This document shows, piece by piece, positions 36,371-46,293 of a stretch of 64,000 nucleotides of DNA. The first letter of the stretch is position 1. Every line of letters begins with the position of its first letter. This DNA is from Anagrus nilaparvatae (lineage: Eukaryota; Arthropoda; Insecta; Hymenoptera; Mymaridae). The position numbers and the translations under genes are program-made. The DNA lies in the NCBI GenBank assembly GCA_022575985.1, contig JAKSXM010000247.1, forward strand, positions 1,325,501 to 1,389,500. Reading direction: 5' to 3'. The notes under the pieces are model-generated. The model had not been told where the DNA came from and did no database searches. It worked only from the letters and a program-made list of their open reading frames with translations.

Positions 36371-36835
36371 GCATGCTTTACTAATATGACCAAATTCACA
36401 GCATTTATAACATCCAAGTATACGTATGTCATTATATACTTTGCATAAATTTGCATCAACAAAGATCTTTTTTCACGAAGAAATATAATTATATGTATTA
36501 TGGTTTACTTCTGCGTGAATAGTACACGAACTTCCATAATTATTTTTTTTTTATATGCAAGATTTTGAATTCTGAATTGTCTAAGTTTTTAAAGTTTTGT
36601 TCGTTGATAATGTCTTAATTTGTCCAATATTTAAATCCATATTATTGTTTATACCAACAACCTTGATTCTTGGTTTTAGCAAAGATTCAAATTTTATCGT
36701 GACTTTATCTGGAAACTCTTCTTCAATTTCATTTTTTAACAGATTTTGGTTTTCATAATTAAAGCATCTGATAAATAATTTACCATTTTTTTGTAACTGG
36801 AATGATTCAACAGGGTTTTGGCTTGAGACTAACAT
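36371..36835 (-). pseudogene. LINE ORF1 (gag-like) remnant with CCHC zinc knuckle
   Basis: The 5' piece (84 codons from 36835) includes 'KLFIRCFNYENQNLLKNEI' and 'KPRIKVVGINNNMD', typical of the RNA-binding part of LINE ORF1. After frameshifts, a segment reads 'CKVYNDIRILG' followed by 'CYKCCEFGHISKAC', an exact C-x2-C-x4-H-x4-C knuckle, then a stop and 'CHRSEEGHDQ', a probable second, broken knuckle. ORF1 proteins package the element RNA. It is not functional here. Confidence 0.8.
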
Positions 36836-36840
36836 CAGAT

Positions 36841-37723
36841 TTGAATTCAGTAAAAAAATTTACCTACATGGACCAATTTGAAAAGAAAAAATACGCATAG
36901 TTGTAGTTTTTAAAAAACTACCCCAATGTACCTTTTAAGGGTATATAAGTTACCTTAAGCATATAAAGTAAGTATGTTTACCTAAAAAAATAATACGCAA
37001 AATACTCAAAGCAATTCTAAAATTTTGTTTCCTATATAAGAATAATAAATTCTATAGGTTCCATTTAGCCCCAATTACCCCTATTTTTACGCTCACAGAA
37101 GCGTTTTAGCTCAAAACTAATTCAAAAAATGAAATTAGGAGTAAAATTTACCTATTAGAACCGGTCGGAGCTAAAAAAACAATATTTGAAATTTTTAGGA
37201 AAACTACCCCTAGTTGCAATATAAGGGTTGAAATCCAATTAAATACCCCATAAACCTAAAAAATGTAAGTTTATTGCACAAAAAAGTAAATTTAAATGTT
37301 TTGTGGTATCATTTTTTTATTTTTATATTGATTTTTCCGTGATTTTTATTTTAGCCCCATTTTTCACCCTGTTTACCTGGATTTTTGGGGCATTTAAAAG
37401 GATTGTAACTAAAATCTGACTTCAGATTCGGTAAAAGAATGAAATTTTACTATATAACTGTAATTTAAAAGCCTCTATCTATACGGGAACCTATTTTTTA
37501 TTTTCCGTTTACGTATTTGAGGTAAGTGGATGGTTCCGGCTATAAATATTTTTTCTCCGGATTTTGATACATTTTGGGTTTCTGAGACGTAAAAATAAAA
37601 AAAGCAAACTCAATTTCCATTTGAAATCATAATTTCACCAACTGCCTTTTCAGGTGATGAATACAATTAATTTATAATTTTTTCTTAATTACACAACTGC
37701 ACAAAAAAAAAGTTCTGATCCTA
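36841..37723. repeat. Repeat-derived noncoding block left of the inverted-arm transposon
   Basis: Contains 'aaactacccc' words (36909, 37201) and 'tgacttcagattcgg' at 37419 in the orientation of the right arm (39829). This DNA therefore belongs to, or is related to, the repeat arms at 37724-38215 and 39545-39870. No gene. Confidence 0.45.
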
Positions 37724-39870
37724 TAACTAAACCTACCTACAAGTTTTTCGATGTCCTAAAACCGAATCTGAAGTCAGAATTTACCCTACGCCCTCAGATT
37801 TTGCCCCAGCTACCCCATCCATCCTCTAAACCGAACCAAAAAGCAAATATTTTATTATGTCCAAAAGTTAAAAATAAAAGTATTTTAACTACATTTTTTG
37901 TTGTTCTAAAAACTAATTTGAAGTCAGAATTTACCTATCAACCTTAGTTTTTGCCCTAACTACCCCAATCACCCTCTACACTGCGGGTGAATATTTTATT
38001 TTTTACAAAAGTTAAAAATAAAAGTATCTTAGTTACGTTTTTTGATGTTTTAAAAACGAATTTTAACTCAGAATATCCATCATCCTTAGTTTTTGTCCCA
38101 GCTACCCCAGTTACCCTCTAAAACCCATCAGAGAAAGGTTAATTAATCGCTTTAAAGTAATTACAGCGATATCAGGTTGGTGCTAAGAACTTTTGTTGGA
38201 AACCGTAAGCACCTATGAGTATATTTGATTACGTATATTTCGTTTCTTGAAATCAAGGATGTTTCTTTTGGTATCTAGAGTTCCCATCCGCAAAAGATCT
38301 TCTTACACGCTTTCTTCTATCGATATCGTCTGTCTCTCTCTTCATTGACCAACAGTAGTCTGCCATCATATGAATATCCCATCTTCCTTGATATCGCTTT
38401 TTATTTCTGAAATATCTCGGTGGAACCTCTTACACTGTTCTTCACTGTAATCACTAAATTTTCTGGAAAATAATCAAGATGCGAATCCAGAAAATGTATT
38501 TTTAAACTCATGTTGCAGCCCAAAATTTTTAAATTTTTCACCAGATTAGCAACTAACTTTTTATAATATTTATCTTTATTATTAGCCAGAAACTTTTTTA
38601 CTACCTCCTTAAAACGTAACCAAGCGTTTTCCTCTTTACTATTCATTTTGTCTATAAAAGAATCATCTTTCATCAGTTTTCTTATATCAGGGCCATTAAA
38701 AATTCCTTCCTTAATTTTCGCTTCTGAAAGGTTGGGGAATTTCACGGCCAAATATTTAAAGCATTCGCCTTCCTTGTCAAGAGCCTTTACAAATTGCTTC
38801 ATTATACCAAGTTTTATATGAAGTGATGGGAGCAGTATTTTAACTTTTAGCAGTAGTTCAACTAAACGTTTATGTATAATATTATTATAACCAATTTTGA
38901 ACTCAATGCACTGTGGCCATTTTTTTTATGTAGTGATTTGCTTTGTCTCTACTGTTCCACAAACATAGATAACATGAAAATTTTGAGTACCCTGACTGTT
39001 GACCTAGCAATATTGTAGTCATTTTTAAATCTCCACAAATTTGCCACAGATGTTTATTATATTGTAGTTTCTGAAGAAAGAATTCCTTGTTGCAATATTC
39101 TTCTTTCATGTTAACTAAATGAGCCACAGGATAAGAAGAATAAACATTTTTGTTATGAAGTAAATCTGCTTTTAAGTTTCTCTTACTCGGTAAATAAACA
39201 GCCTTCATTCATTTTCCTTATAAATTAAGTCATTCTTCATTTGGTTCATTAAGCCTTCTTTATTATTACAATAAACCAAAGTACTATCTTAGAAGTTCTT
39301 TCTCCCTATAGCGATATTCCGTAATTTAACTTCCTTCTGCCAACAGATTATATTCTTTTAGTCTCGATGCAGTAAGTTCTGCTCTATTTTTATCAAGTTC
39401 AAGATCTATTATAAAGTCGTTGAGCCTTTTTTTGATTAAAAAGTATTGATGATTTATTTTTTAATTCCTCGTCCTCACTATCATCTTCTGATATTAATTT
39501 TTCTGTAATATATTCCTCTTTCTCATATGCTAGGTAGGTATTTACTGTTTCCAATAAAAGTTCTTAGCACCATCCTGAAATCGCTATAATACTTTAAAGC
39601 GATTAATTAACCTTCCTCTAGTGGGTTTCACAGGGTGATTTGGGTATCTGGGGCAAAAACTAAGAGTGATAGGTAAATTCTGACTTCAAATTCATTTTTA
39701 GAACAACAAAAAATTAGTTAAAGTACTTTTATTTTTAACTTTTGGACATAGTAAAATATTTGCTTTTTGGGTCGGTTTAGAGGGTGGCCGGGGTCGCTGG
39801 GGAAAATCTGAGGGTGTAGGGTAAATTCTGACTTCAGATTCGGTTTTAGGACATCGAAAAACTTACCTAC
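37724..39870 (-). mobile_element. Putative DNA transposon with inverted arms of tandem units around a transposase-like pseudogene
   Basis: The left arm (37724-38215) consists of ~145-150-bp units starting at 37761, 37911 and 38055 ('gaa..tgaagtcagaat', 'gccccagctacccca'). The right arm (39545-39870) is the inverse, with two units ('ctgacttcagattcgg', 'ctgacttcaaattcat'). The arms meet the coding part at 'gcgatatcagg.tggtgcta' (38167) and its inverse (39563). The outer limits are uncertain; similarity stops near 'aagtttttcgatg', and no target duplication was recognised. I do not know a named superfamily with this layout. Confidence 0.65.
38226..39560 (-). pseudogene. Transposase-like protein of unnamed insect/cnidarian-type family, frameshifted
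   Basis: On the minus strand, from high to low coordinates, the pieces read 'AYEKEEYITEKLISEDD', 'NDFIIDLELDKNRAELTASR', 'RYREKELL', 'YKENEWRLFI', 'YPVAHLVNMKEEY', 'QICGDLKMTTILLGQQSGY', 'CYLCLWNSRDKANHYIKK', 'LLPSLHIKLGIMKQFVKAL', 'SEAKIKEGIFNGPDIRKL', 'LGCNMSLKIHFLDSHLDYF', 'CKRFHRDISEI', 'KRYQGRWDIHMMADYCW'. This order and wording match a large family of uncharacterised proteins found in many copies in insect and other animal genomes, likely transposon-encoded. The conserved acidic, His and Cys residues (CGDLK, CYLCLW, FLDSHLD) may form the active or metal site (inference). At least three frameshifts and several stops break it, near 39230-39330, 38905 and 38430. Confidence 0.75.
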
Positions 39871-39984
39871 AGGTAGATTTAGCTTATCTACGTTATTTCT
39901 GACATCTCTTATGTGATTAACCACTCGTATAAAAAGTCTCAGTTTAGTTTCGCCAATTGGGAAGTAACGTGAGAAAAGCGACAT
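39868..39984 (-). other. Possible first exon adjoining the inverted-arm transposon
   Basis: On the minus strand an ATG at 39984 opens 'MSLFSRYFPIGETKLRLFIR' and about 19 more residues, up to 'CCTGTAGgtaagttttt', a good splice donor, just where the right arm begins. It could be a host exon, or a 5' exon of the transposon gene with the arm as intron. The reading continues open into the arm but becomes repeat-like. Weak evidence. Confidence 0.3.
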
Positions 39985-40113
39985 CTAGTAAGTCAATGTT
40001 AATTTTGTATTAAACTAAAGTTGGAAGGTTTTTCAATTGCCTTCCAACTTTAGTTCAATACAAAATTAACATTGACTTTATTGATGTCGCATCGGTCACG
40101 TAACTTCCCAATA
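39957..40113. repeat. Palindrome, ~75-bp arms
   Basis: 'attgggaagtaacgtga' at 39957 is the inverse of 'tcacgtaacttcccaat' ending at 40113. The centre is 'ggaaggtttttcaattgcc' around 40025-40044. Arms differ at a few sites only. It overlaps the start of the putative exon above. Confidence 0.88.
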
Positions 40114-40530
40114 TATGACAAGTCAATACAGTTTATTTTATAGACTAATATAGTTAAATGTCCTGCATTGTTCGGACAACTTTTACCTAAATACGTAAAA
40201 GCATAAGCGGTCGTGAAATTAATAAAAATCTTTTATTTGATCATAAAAATATTTAAATTCAATTGGATTCTGTAGATAAGTTATCAAATTAATAAATTAA
40301 CTTAAGGTGTCTCACGCAGTTTATAAAAAACGAATCATATGAACTAAAATTTACTGGAGATGAAGATAATTAAAAAACAAACTCATTGAGCCCAAACAAT
40401 ACATAGGTTGCCGATAAAATAAGAAAGAAATAAGTAACTGAAATTTTTTAAGGTTAACACCGCGTTCTTATGGGAGTTGATATTGTTTTACTTCGTACTA
40501 ATTCAACAACGAATCTTTTTAGATAAAATA
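40114..40530. other. Noncoding spacer
   Basis: AT-rich; no gene or clear repeat seen. Confidence 0.4.
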
Positions 40531-41173
40531 GGGGACTTGCATCAAAAATTTTATGCGTATTTTTAAAAAATTTGATATTTATAGAAACTTTTTATTTTTT
40601 TATTTTTTTAAAATTATGTTTGTTTAATTTTTTATTAATTATTAAAAACTAAACGAAAATTTGAAATTTTATCACGTGATTTAAAAAAACTGTGACGTCA
40701 CAACACCTCTTGGATTGCTCTGTCTCTTTTCCTCTTATTTATGTTTCGAAAAGTGTTAGTAAATAAATGTAACCTGTACCTAATTACATTAATTTTATTT
40801 TGGACTTGTTTATAAAAAGATTTTATTTTAAAAAGTTATTAAAATTATTAGCTAATGTATGAAATAATATTAAAAAAAACAAAATTTTTCCGATTAATTG
40901 TATTTACAGTAAGGAAAGTTCTTACAATAATATTATTCTTACATGTGTGCGTTAGAATCTGTGTATTTCTTAAAGGGTGTTATGACGTCATATCACGTGA
41001 CCGCGCTTGTGAATTCATTTCGAATTTGCGTTTTTTTTTTCGAGTTTTCAATTAAAATTTATGAAAAAAATATATTATTTCATTAAAAATTATTTATAAA
41101 AATGGAAAGTACGCAACTTAATGAAGATATTGGTGTATAATTTATTTATAAATTTGATTACATGCAAGTCCCC
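40531..41173. mobile_element. TA-flanked element with GGGGACTTGCAT ends (643 bp)
   Basis: Ends GGGGACTTGCAT and, inverted, the same, flanked by TA (40529-40530, 41174-41175). Subterminal inverted segments carry 'tcacgtga' with 'tgacgtca' on each side (40672-40700 and 40983-41001): E-box-like and CRE-like palindromes. It encodes nothing credible; the frame at 40855-41055 lies inside it. Probably a Tc1/mariner-type non-autonomous element. Confidence 0.82.
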
Positions 41174-41175
41174 TA

Positions 41176-42313
41176 TTGTACACACGTGCTATTTAACAAA
41201 AATAGAAACTTTTCCAAGAAAAAAATACAATAGTTACCGATCAAATTATAAACACATAATTTTAGTCGCGGGCCCCTTTCAATAAAATGTTTTGTATTTT
41301 AGAAATTTTGTTTACACCGCACTCATCCTATCCTATCCTATCCTAAAAAAGACATTGCTCATCGCAACGGTTGCTAGGTGTAATCGCAATAAAATCATTC
41401 TGATTGGTTCTCACAATAATGTAAACAAACATTATATTATACACAAATATAATACAAATTTTGAGGTTATTGGTGAATTAAATGTAAGTGTAAACTTGGT
41501 TAGTTTATTATTTAAAATTTTTGCAATGTATCCTAAATTCTAACTCTGAATAATCATAAATTTTTTGTTTTCATAAATTATAATAACTCATAGTGCGCGA
41601 AGCGCAGTTAAATCTAGTTATATAAGAAAATGCATTATTATTAACAATAACTTCTATATATTCACATATCTATAAAATAAATAATAAAATTTAATTAATT
41701 ATTTATGCCCCCCACTGATGTCACCCTAAAATATACGGACCTAAAACTGTGAGCCACCTTAAAATAAGAAGCTAATAACTTTTTTTTTGGGTTAGAAGAT
41801 ATGAAACAGCGTTTGTTATTATTTTTTATCAATACAATTTTTTATAAACTTTTAGCACAAAAATAAAATTTAACCTAAACCGACTTTATTTTTCTGAATT
41901 ATTTTGTTTTTGGTTATTTGACATTTTCCTTTATAAGATATATTTTACTTTTTTCAAAATAAAATTCACAAAATTTATCAATAACACTAGATAACACAAA
42001 CAATAACAAATTTCATTTTTAGGTTAATTAATTTTTTTTTTTTAATTTTTAAAATACAACACAAATTTATTTCATATCACTAATCAGAATACAACTTCAA
42101 CAACGTTTTATTATTTTTTATATAATTTTAATTTATTATAATTTCTATTTTATTAGTTTCTTTTTTTTTTAATAAATAATTATTTTTCTTTCACTACAAT
42201 CGCAATAATAGGTAATAAGAATAATAACAAATTATTCAATTTTAAATAAAAACTTTTTTTTTTTAAATTAAATCATATCTTTAAATAATTTTTATTTTAA
42301 TGTATTTAAATCA
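41176..42313. other. AT-rich stretch, no gene seen
   Basis: The open frame at 41292-41543 crosses the CCTAT run and has no domain. The rest is AT-rich. Confidence 0.4.
41327..41346 (+). repeat. (CCTAT)n, four units
   Basis: 'atcctatcctatcctatcct': short pentamer run, not the insect telomere repeat TTAGG/CCTAA. Confidence 0.8.
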
Positions 42314-42495
42314 ATAGTATATTTACGGCTCGTGTCCAGAAAAGTAAAGAATGGGCCCGAATCGCACGGAAATTGGTAAGCTGCGATTTGGGGCATTCTT
42401 TATTTATGGACAAGGGTCGAATAAAATTTTTCTGTGACAGTAGCGAGAAATTTCAGTAAATCGTACTTTCGTGACTGCTGTACAGGAAAATACTT
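42314..42495 (+). repeat. Interspersed hairpin repeat, copy C (best preserved)
   Basis: Starts 'atagtatatttacggctcg'. The hairpin at 42334-42411 pairs 'gtccagaaaagtaaagaatg' and 'cgaatcgca' with 'tgcgatttggggcattct' and 'tatttatggac'. The 3' part has 'aaatcgtactttcgtg' and 'tgtacaggaaaatact'. The terminal AGTAT...ATACT may be the true ends. Confidence 0.85.
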
Positions 42496-45400
42496 CTCCC
42501 TTCAAACCCACCCTAAACTAACTTTTTTTACTATCTGCCTATATTGTTATTTTTTTTTTTTTAACAAAAAACCGTAAGCATGTAACATAACAACAATAAA
42601 CAATAAATTTTAAATTTTAAATCCTATCATTTTCTACTACATTGTAATAAAATTCAGACTTATTATTCATAAAAATCTTTCATTTAAATATTCTATGTAG
42701 TTAAATAAAATTCAGTTTTTTAAACAAATCCAGTTCGGAACAATGCATAATTCGTTTAGCAGTGCAGATGGAATAAAACCCTTTATAATATTGGCATATT
42801 CTCAAGTAAAAATGGTTCCTGTTTGCAAATAAATATTTAAAAAAAGATTCATTATATTTTTTATAATTTTTGAAATTTTTATTAAAGTCCCAGAGAAGGT
42901 TACTTTTTGTAACTTTATAAGGGTGCTACCAAAGCTATAAAATCACAGGTTAGTAAACCCATGATCTTCTGATACGTAAGAAAAATAATTTTAAACTTGT
43001 TTTTTTTTTCAATAGCAAAACTGTAATATTATTTCGTACCATTTATACATATTAAATATTAAACCCAGCATTTAGTTGTAGTAAAGATGTTTTATGAATA
43101 TTATTTGTATTTACAGAACCAGTAGTAAGTTTGTATATTATATAAAAGTAAATTCTGCATCTCTAGCACATTTTAAAAGTACATAATGCTGATCAAAAAA
43201 TACATCATTTTGAATTTAAGTTTCGGTCTGAAAACAGCAAAATTTTGATTTTCAAAAGAATTAGGTCAAATAGTTGCACTATTTTATAAGTCAAAATTTA
43301 AGAAATATATTTTTTTTGTTGTTGAATTTTGAATTGTCAGATTTTGGAAGAATATAACCGAAAATAGCTATTTTTATTGTAAAAGTTAAAAACATTACCC
43401 AAGATTTAAAAAATTGAAGTATAACTAAATAAAAAAAGTTTATTTCATTCAAGGTCTGAAAGGTTAATAATAGGTATTAGAAGGACATGTAAAAAATGTG
43501 AATTAAATCTTATTTAAAATATTAGTTTTTTGTAAATATGATCGATAATTTTATGTTCAAAAATTATGATTTCCTCTGTTACTAAAAATAGTTTGCTCTA
43601 GTTTATATTAAAAAAAAAATAAGAAACCTCCAATAATCCTGTTTCCAATGGATTTGACTTTCCATTTTACTAAGTTATTTCATCAGTATTTTTCATTTAA
43701 AAGTATATAATCTTTCTATCGTTGCATAGGATCCGTTTCAAAAAGGAAGAAAGAGTTGTGCATAAGCAAAAGTATTGAATTTGAATAGTACAGAAAGTCT
43801 TTTGTAACTGAAGAGATTCTTGTATTTTCATTGGTTGAAATTGTCACTAATGCCACGCCCAGTTTAAGAGCGAGAAAGCTTTATTTCTATATCATTGAGA
43901 GTCACATACGTTTTTATTCATCTTGAAGGGTACTTTTTTATTTTGTAAAACATAAGAGATTACATAAAAGAATTTAAAGTACAAAAAAGGGAACTTTGTA
44001 ATTATATTTTATTTTTGACATTTGAACTAGACTTGTTTTTTATTTCAATGAAGAGATAATTTTTTTATTGTAAAATATTTCAATGATATTTTTTGTAGCA
44101 GAATGTTAAAATTCGAGAATTAAAAACGAATATTTTTCTGATTAAAAATGGGATTCTTGTTTTTTTAGAAGAAATTTTTTTTTTTGTTTTTCTTCATAAA
44201 GGGTGTCAAAAAAAAGTTAAAAAACGATTCCGCCTTTTCCAGAAAATTGGCTTCAATTTTGCAGAAGTTAAAATAGTCCACTGTTAAAAAAAAAATTGAC
44301 GGTATAAAAACTAAAAATCTTTAAAAAATGACTTGTTTTTTAAATTGCAAGTTATAAAAATGGAGGTTTAAATATGAAAATTCAAAAACTGGTCTCAACA
44401 GAGGGCTGGAATATATTATTCTGTATGTGATTCGGACAAACAGTTTGAACAGAACTAAAACACATTCCAAGAAAAAGGTTTTAAAAATTATCTAATGAAA
44501 ATTACAACTGATAAAGTTCTAATTGATTTCTTTTAAAACTTTTAAAAATTGAGAATAATATTGTGTAGCAATTCTAATTGAATCTAATACAAAAGGTGCC
44601 TCGAAGTCTGGGATCTTAAAAAAACCTATTCTACTTGATTCAGTATGTAAAAATATTATACAATGCCAATTTTTAAGATTCTAGAATTTAGATTCAATGG
44701 TTTCAACGGTTCTTGAACCTGAGTTCAATAGTTTCGAAATGGCAGCTATTTTTCGATTTTTTTGTTGTTCAAATTTGCTCCAAAATCTGAAAAACTTTTA
44801 TAAAAATAAAAATGAATGACACATGAGCTATGAAAAAGAAAATTAAAATAAGCAAAAAATAAGAATAGATGCTGTATTTAGCAGTTGAGAAGTTTTCATT
44901 ACTGCTCATATTACTATTGCGTACTTCATAAATAAAAGAAAAATATTATATTTTTTCTAAAAAAAAAGCTCTAAGCTTGAATGCTTATTTCTTCATTAGA
45001 GTCTTTTTTTTCTGAAGTACATGAATACACATTTCTAAGTTTAATATTTCGGAGTAATATAAGCATTCAGTCTTCTCATTATCTTCTCCAACATGTAATA
45101 AAGTCATTTTTCTCTCTAAAAAAAAAAAATATAAAAAAATGAATATAAACTTTTACTTATTGCAATTTAAATGAGTAAAAAAAAAGTTCATTACTACTGT
45201 GTGGTAAAATAAAAGAACACTTGAATAAGAAAATTTATATGTGGTTTTTACTTATCGTATAATTTTTTGTTATAATAAAAGGATTGTACTTTTTTTTTCA
45301 ATTGTTCGCATTAAGAGAGAAAAGTAGGATTAAGAAAAATAAATTCTATACTTGGGTATAAATTTCAGACTTTCAACGAGGCCTTACAAATTTCATTATT

Positions 45401-46090
45401 AATATAATCTCACATGTATTAAATTTCATTAATTAGAAGAACTTGGTATCTGTAAAATTTAGAAACTAATTTTAAATAAAGTATTTATTTATGTTGAATT
45501 TAAATAAAATAAAAATCAAAAAAAAATATTTTTTAATCAGCTATTTCTGAAATTCTATACATAACGCTCAACTATATCATTGAAAATTTACAATATTAAG
45601 TTAAAAAGAGAGAAGAATTTAAAACGTGTGTATAATCCTTTCGTAGATTAGAATTCTCAATGCAGGCAAATAATCTCCGTAGGGATATTTGAAATTCTCA
45701 ATGGATCGATTAGGTTTTCCTCATTTATGTGGCTTATCTTATTTATACAATACTATTCGACAGTATTATTATTGTCAAAATTTCAATCCATTCTTTAGCT
45801 TTGATTTTTTTTCGAAGTTTTAGGTTAGATTAAATTTAAAATTTATATAAAATTAGAGCATAAAGTTAAATTAATTATTTTTACGGTGGACATATATTTT
45901 TTTATTTATACAGTTAAAATTTTATCAGTTAATTAAATTTTTTATAGGTACCAAGAAAATAACTTTTTTTTTCAAGTTTAGAGAAACTTCCTGGTATTAT
46001 AAAAAAATTGCCAAGATTGGTTATTTAGCGCAAACTATAACTGTAAGCCAAAAAATAAAAAAATTTTAATCATTTTTACAGTTTTGTTGA
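42496..46090. other. Gene-free AT-rich stretch
   Basis: No supported gene on either strand and no element with clear ends. 'cattggttgaaattg' and 'atgccacgccc' near 43830-43861 are isolated promoter-like words without support. Confidence 0.45.
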
Positions 46091-46293
46091 GATTTAAAAT
46101 TAATTAACTAGAAAATCGATTTTTTTTACTAAAAGAACTCTTCCTTACTCTGTATTTAATATTTTAAGCCTCGTAAGTTATAAAAAATGTTCACCTGTTT
46201 TCTATGACCTATAAGGCTTATATAATTAAACACAGAGTAAGTAATTTTTCTCTTGGTAAAAAAAATCGATTTTTTAATTAATTAATTTCAAAT
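46091..46293. repeat. Imperfect palindrome, ~200 bp
   Basis: 'aattaattaact...aaaatcgattttttttact' (left) opposes '...ggtaaaaaaaatcgatttttt...aattaatt' (right). 'cttactctg' and 'cagagtaag' pair within it, as do 'taagcc' and 'ggctta'. Probably a foldback mobile element; the ends were not resolved. Confidence 0.75.

Larger units (their letters stand above)
34390..36840 (-). mobile_element. Decayed non-LTR retrotransposon (LINE), minus strand
   Basis: In 5' to 3' order on the minus strand: an ORF1 piece (36835-36581), a CCHC zinc knuckle (about 36371-36418), endonuclease pieces (about 35900-35061), and the start of the RT domain (34738-34397). This is the order of jockey/CR1-type LINEs. Many stops and frameshifts break it, and the RT catalytic core is missing. 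A 94-bp palindrome sits between ORF1 and the endonuclease. No poly-A tail or target duplication was identified. Confidence 0.85.

Noticed and set aside
41327..41346. CCTAT run as an internal telomere repeat
   Set aside because: The insect telomere unit is TTAGG (CCTAA); this pentamer differs and has only four units.
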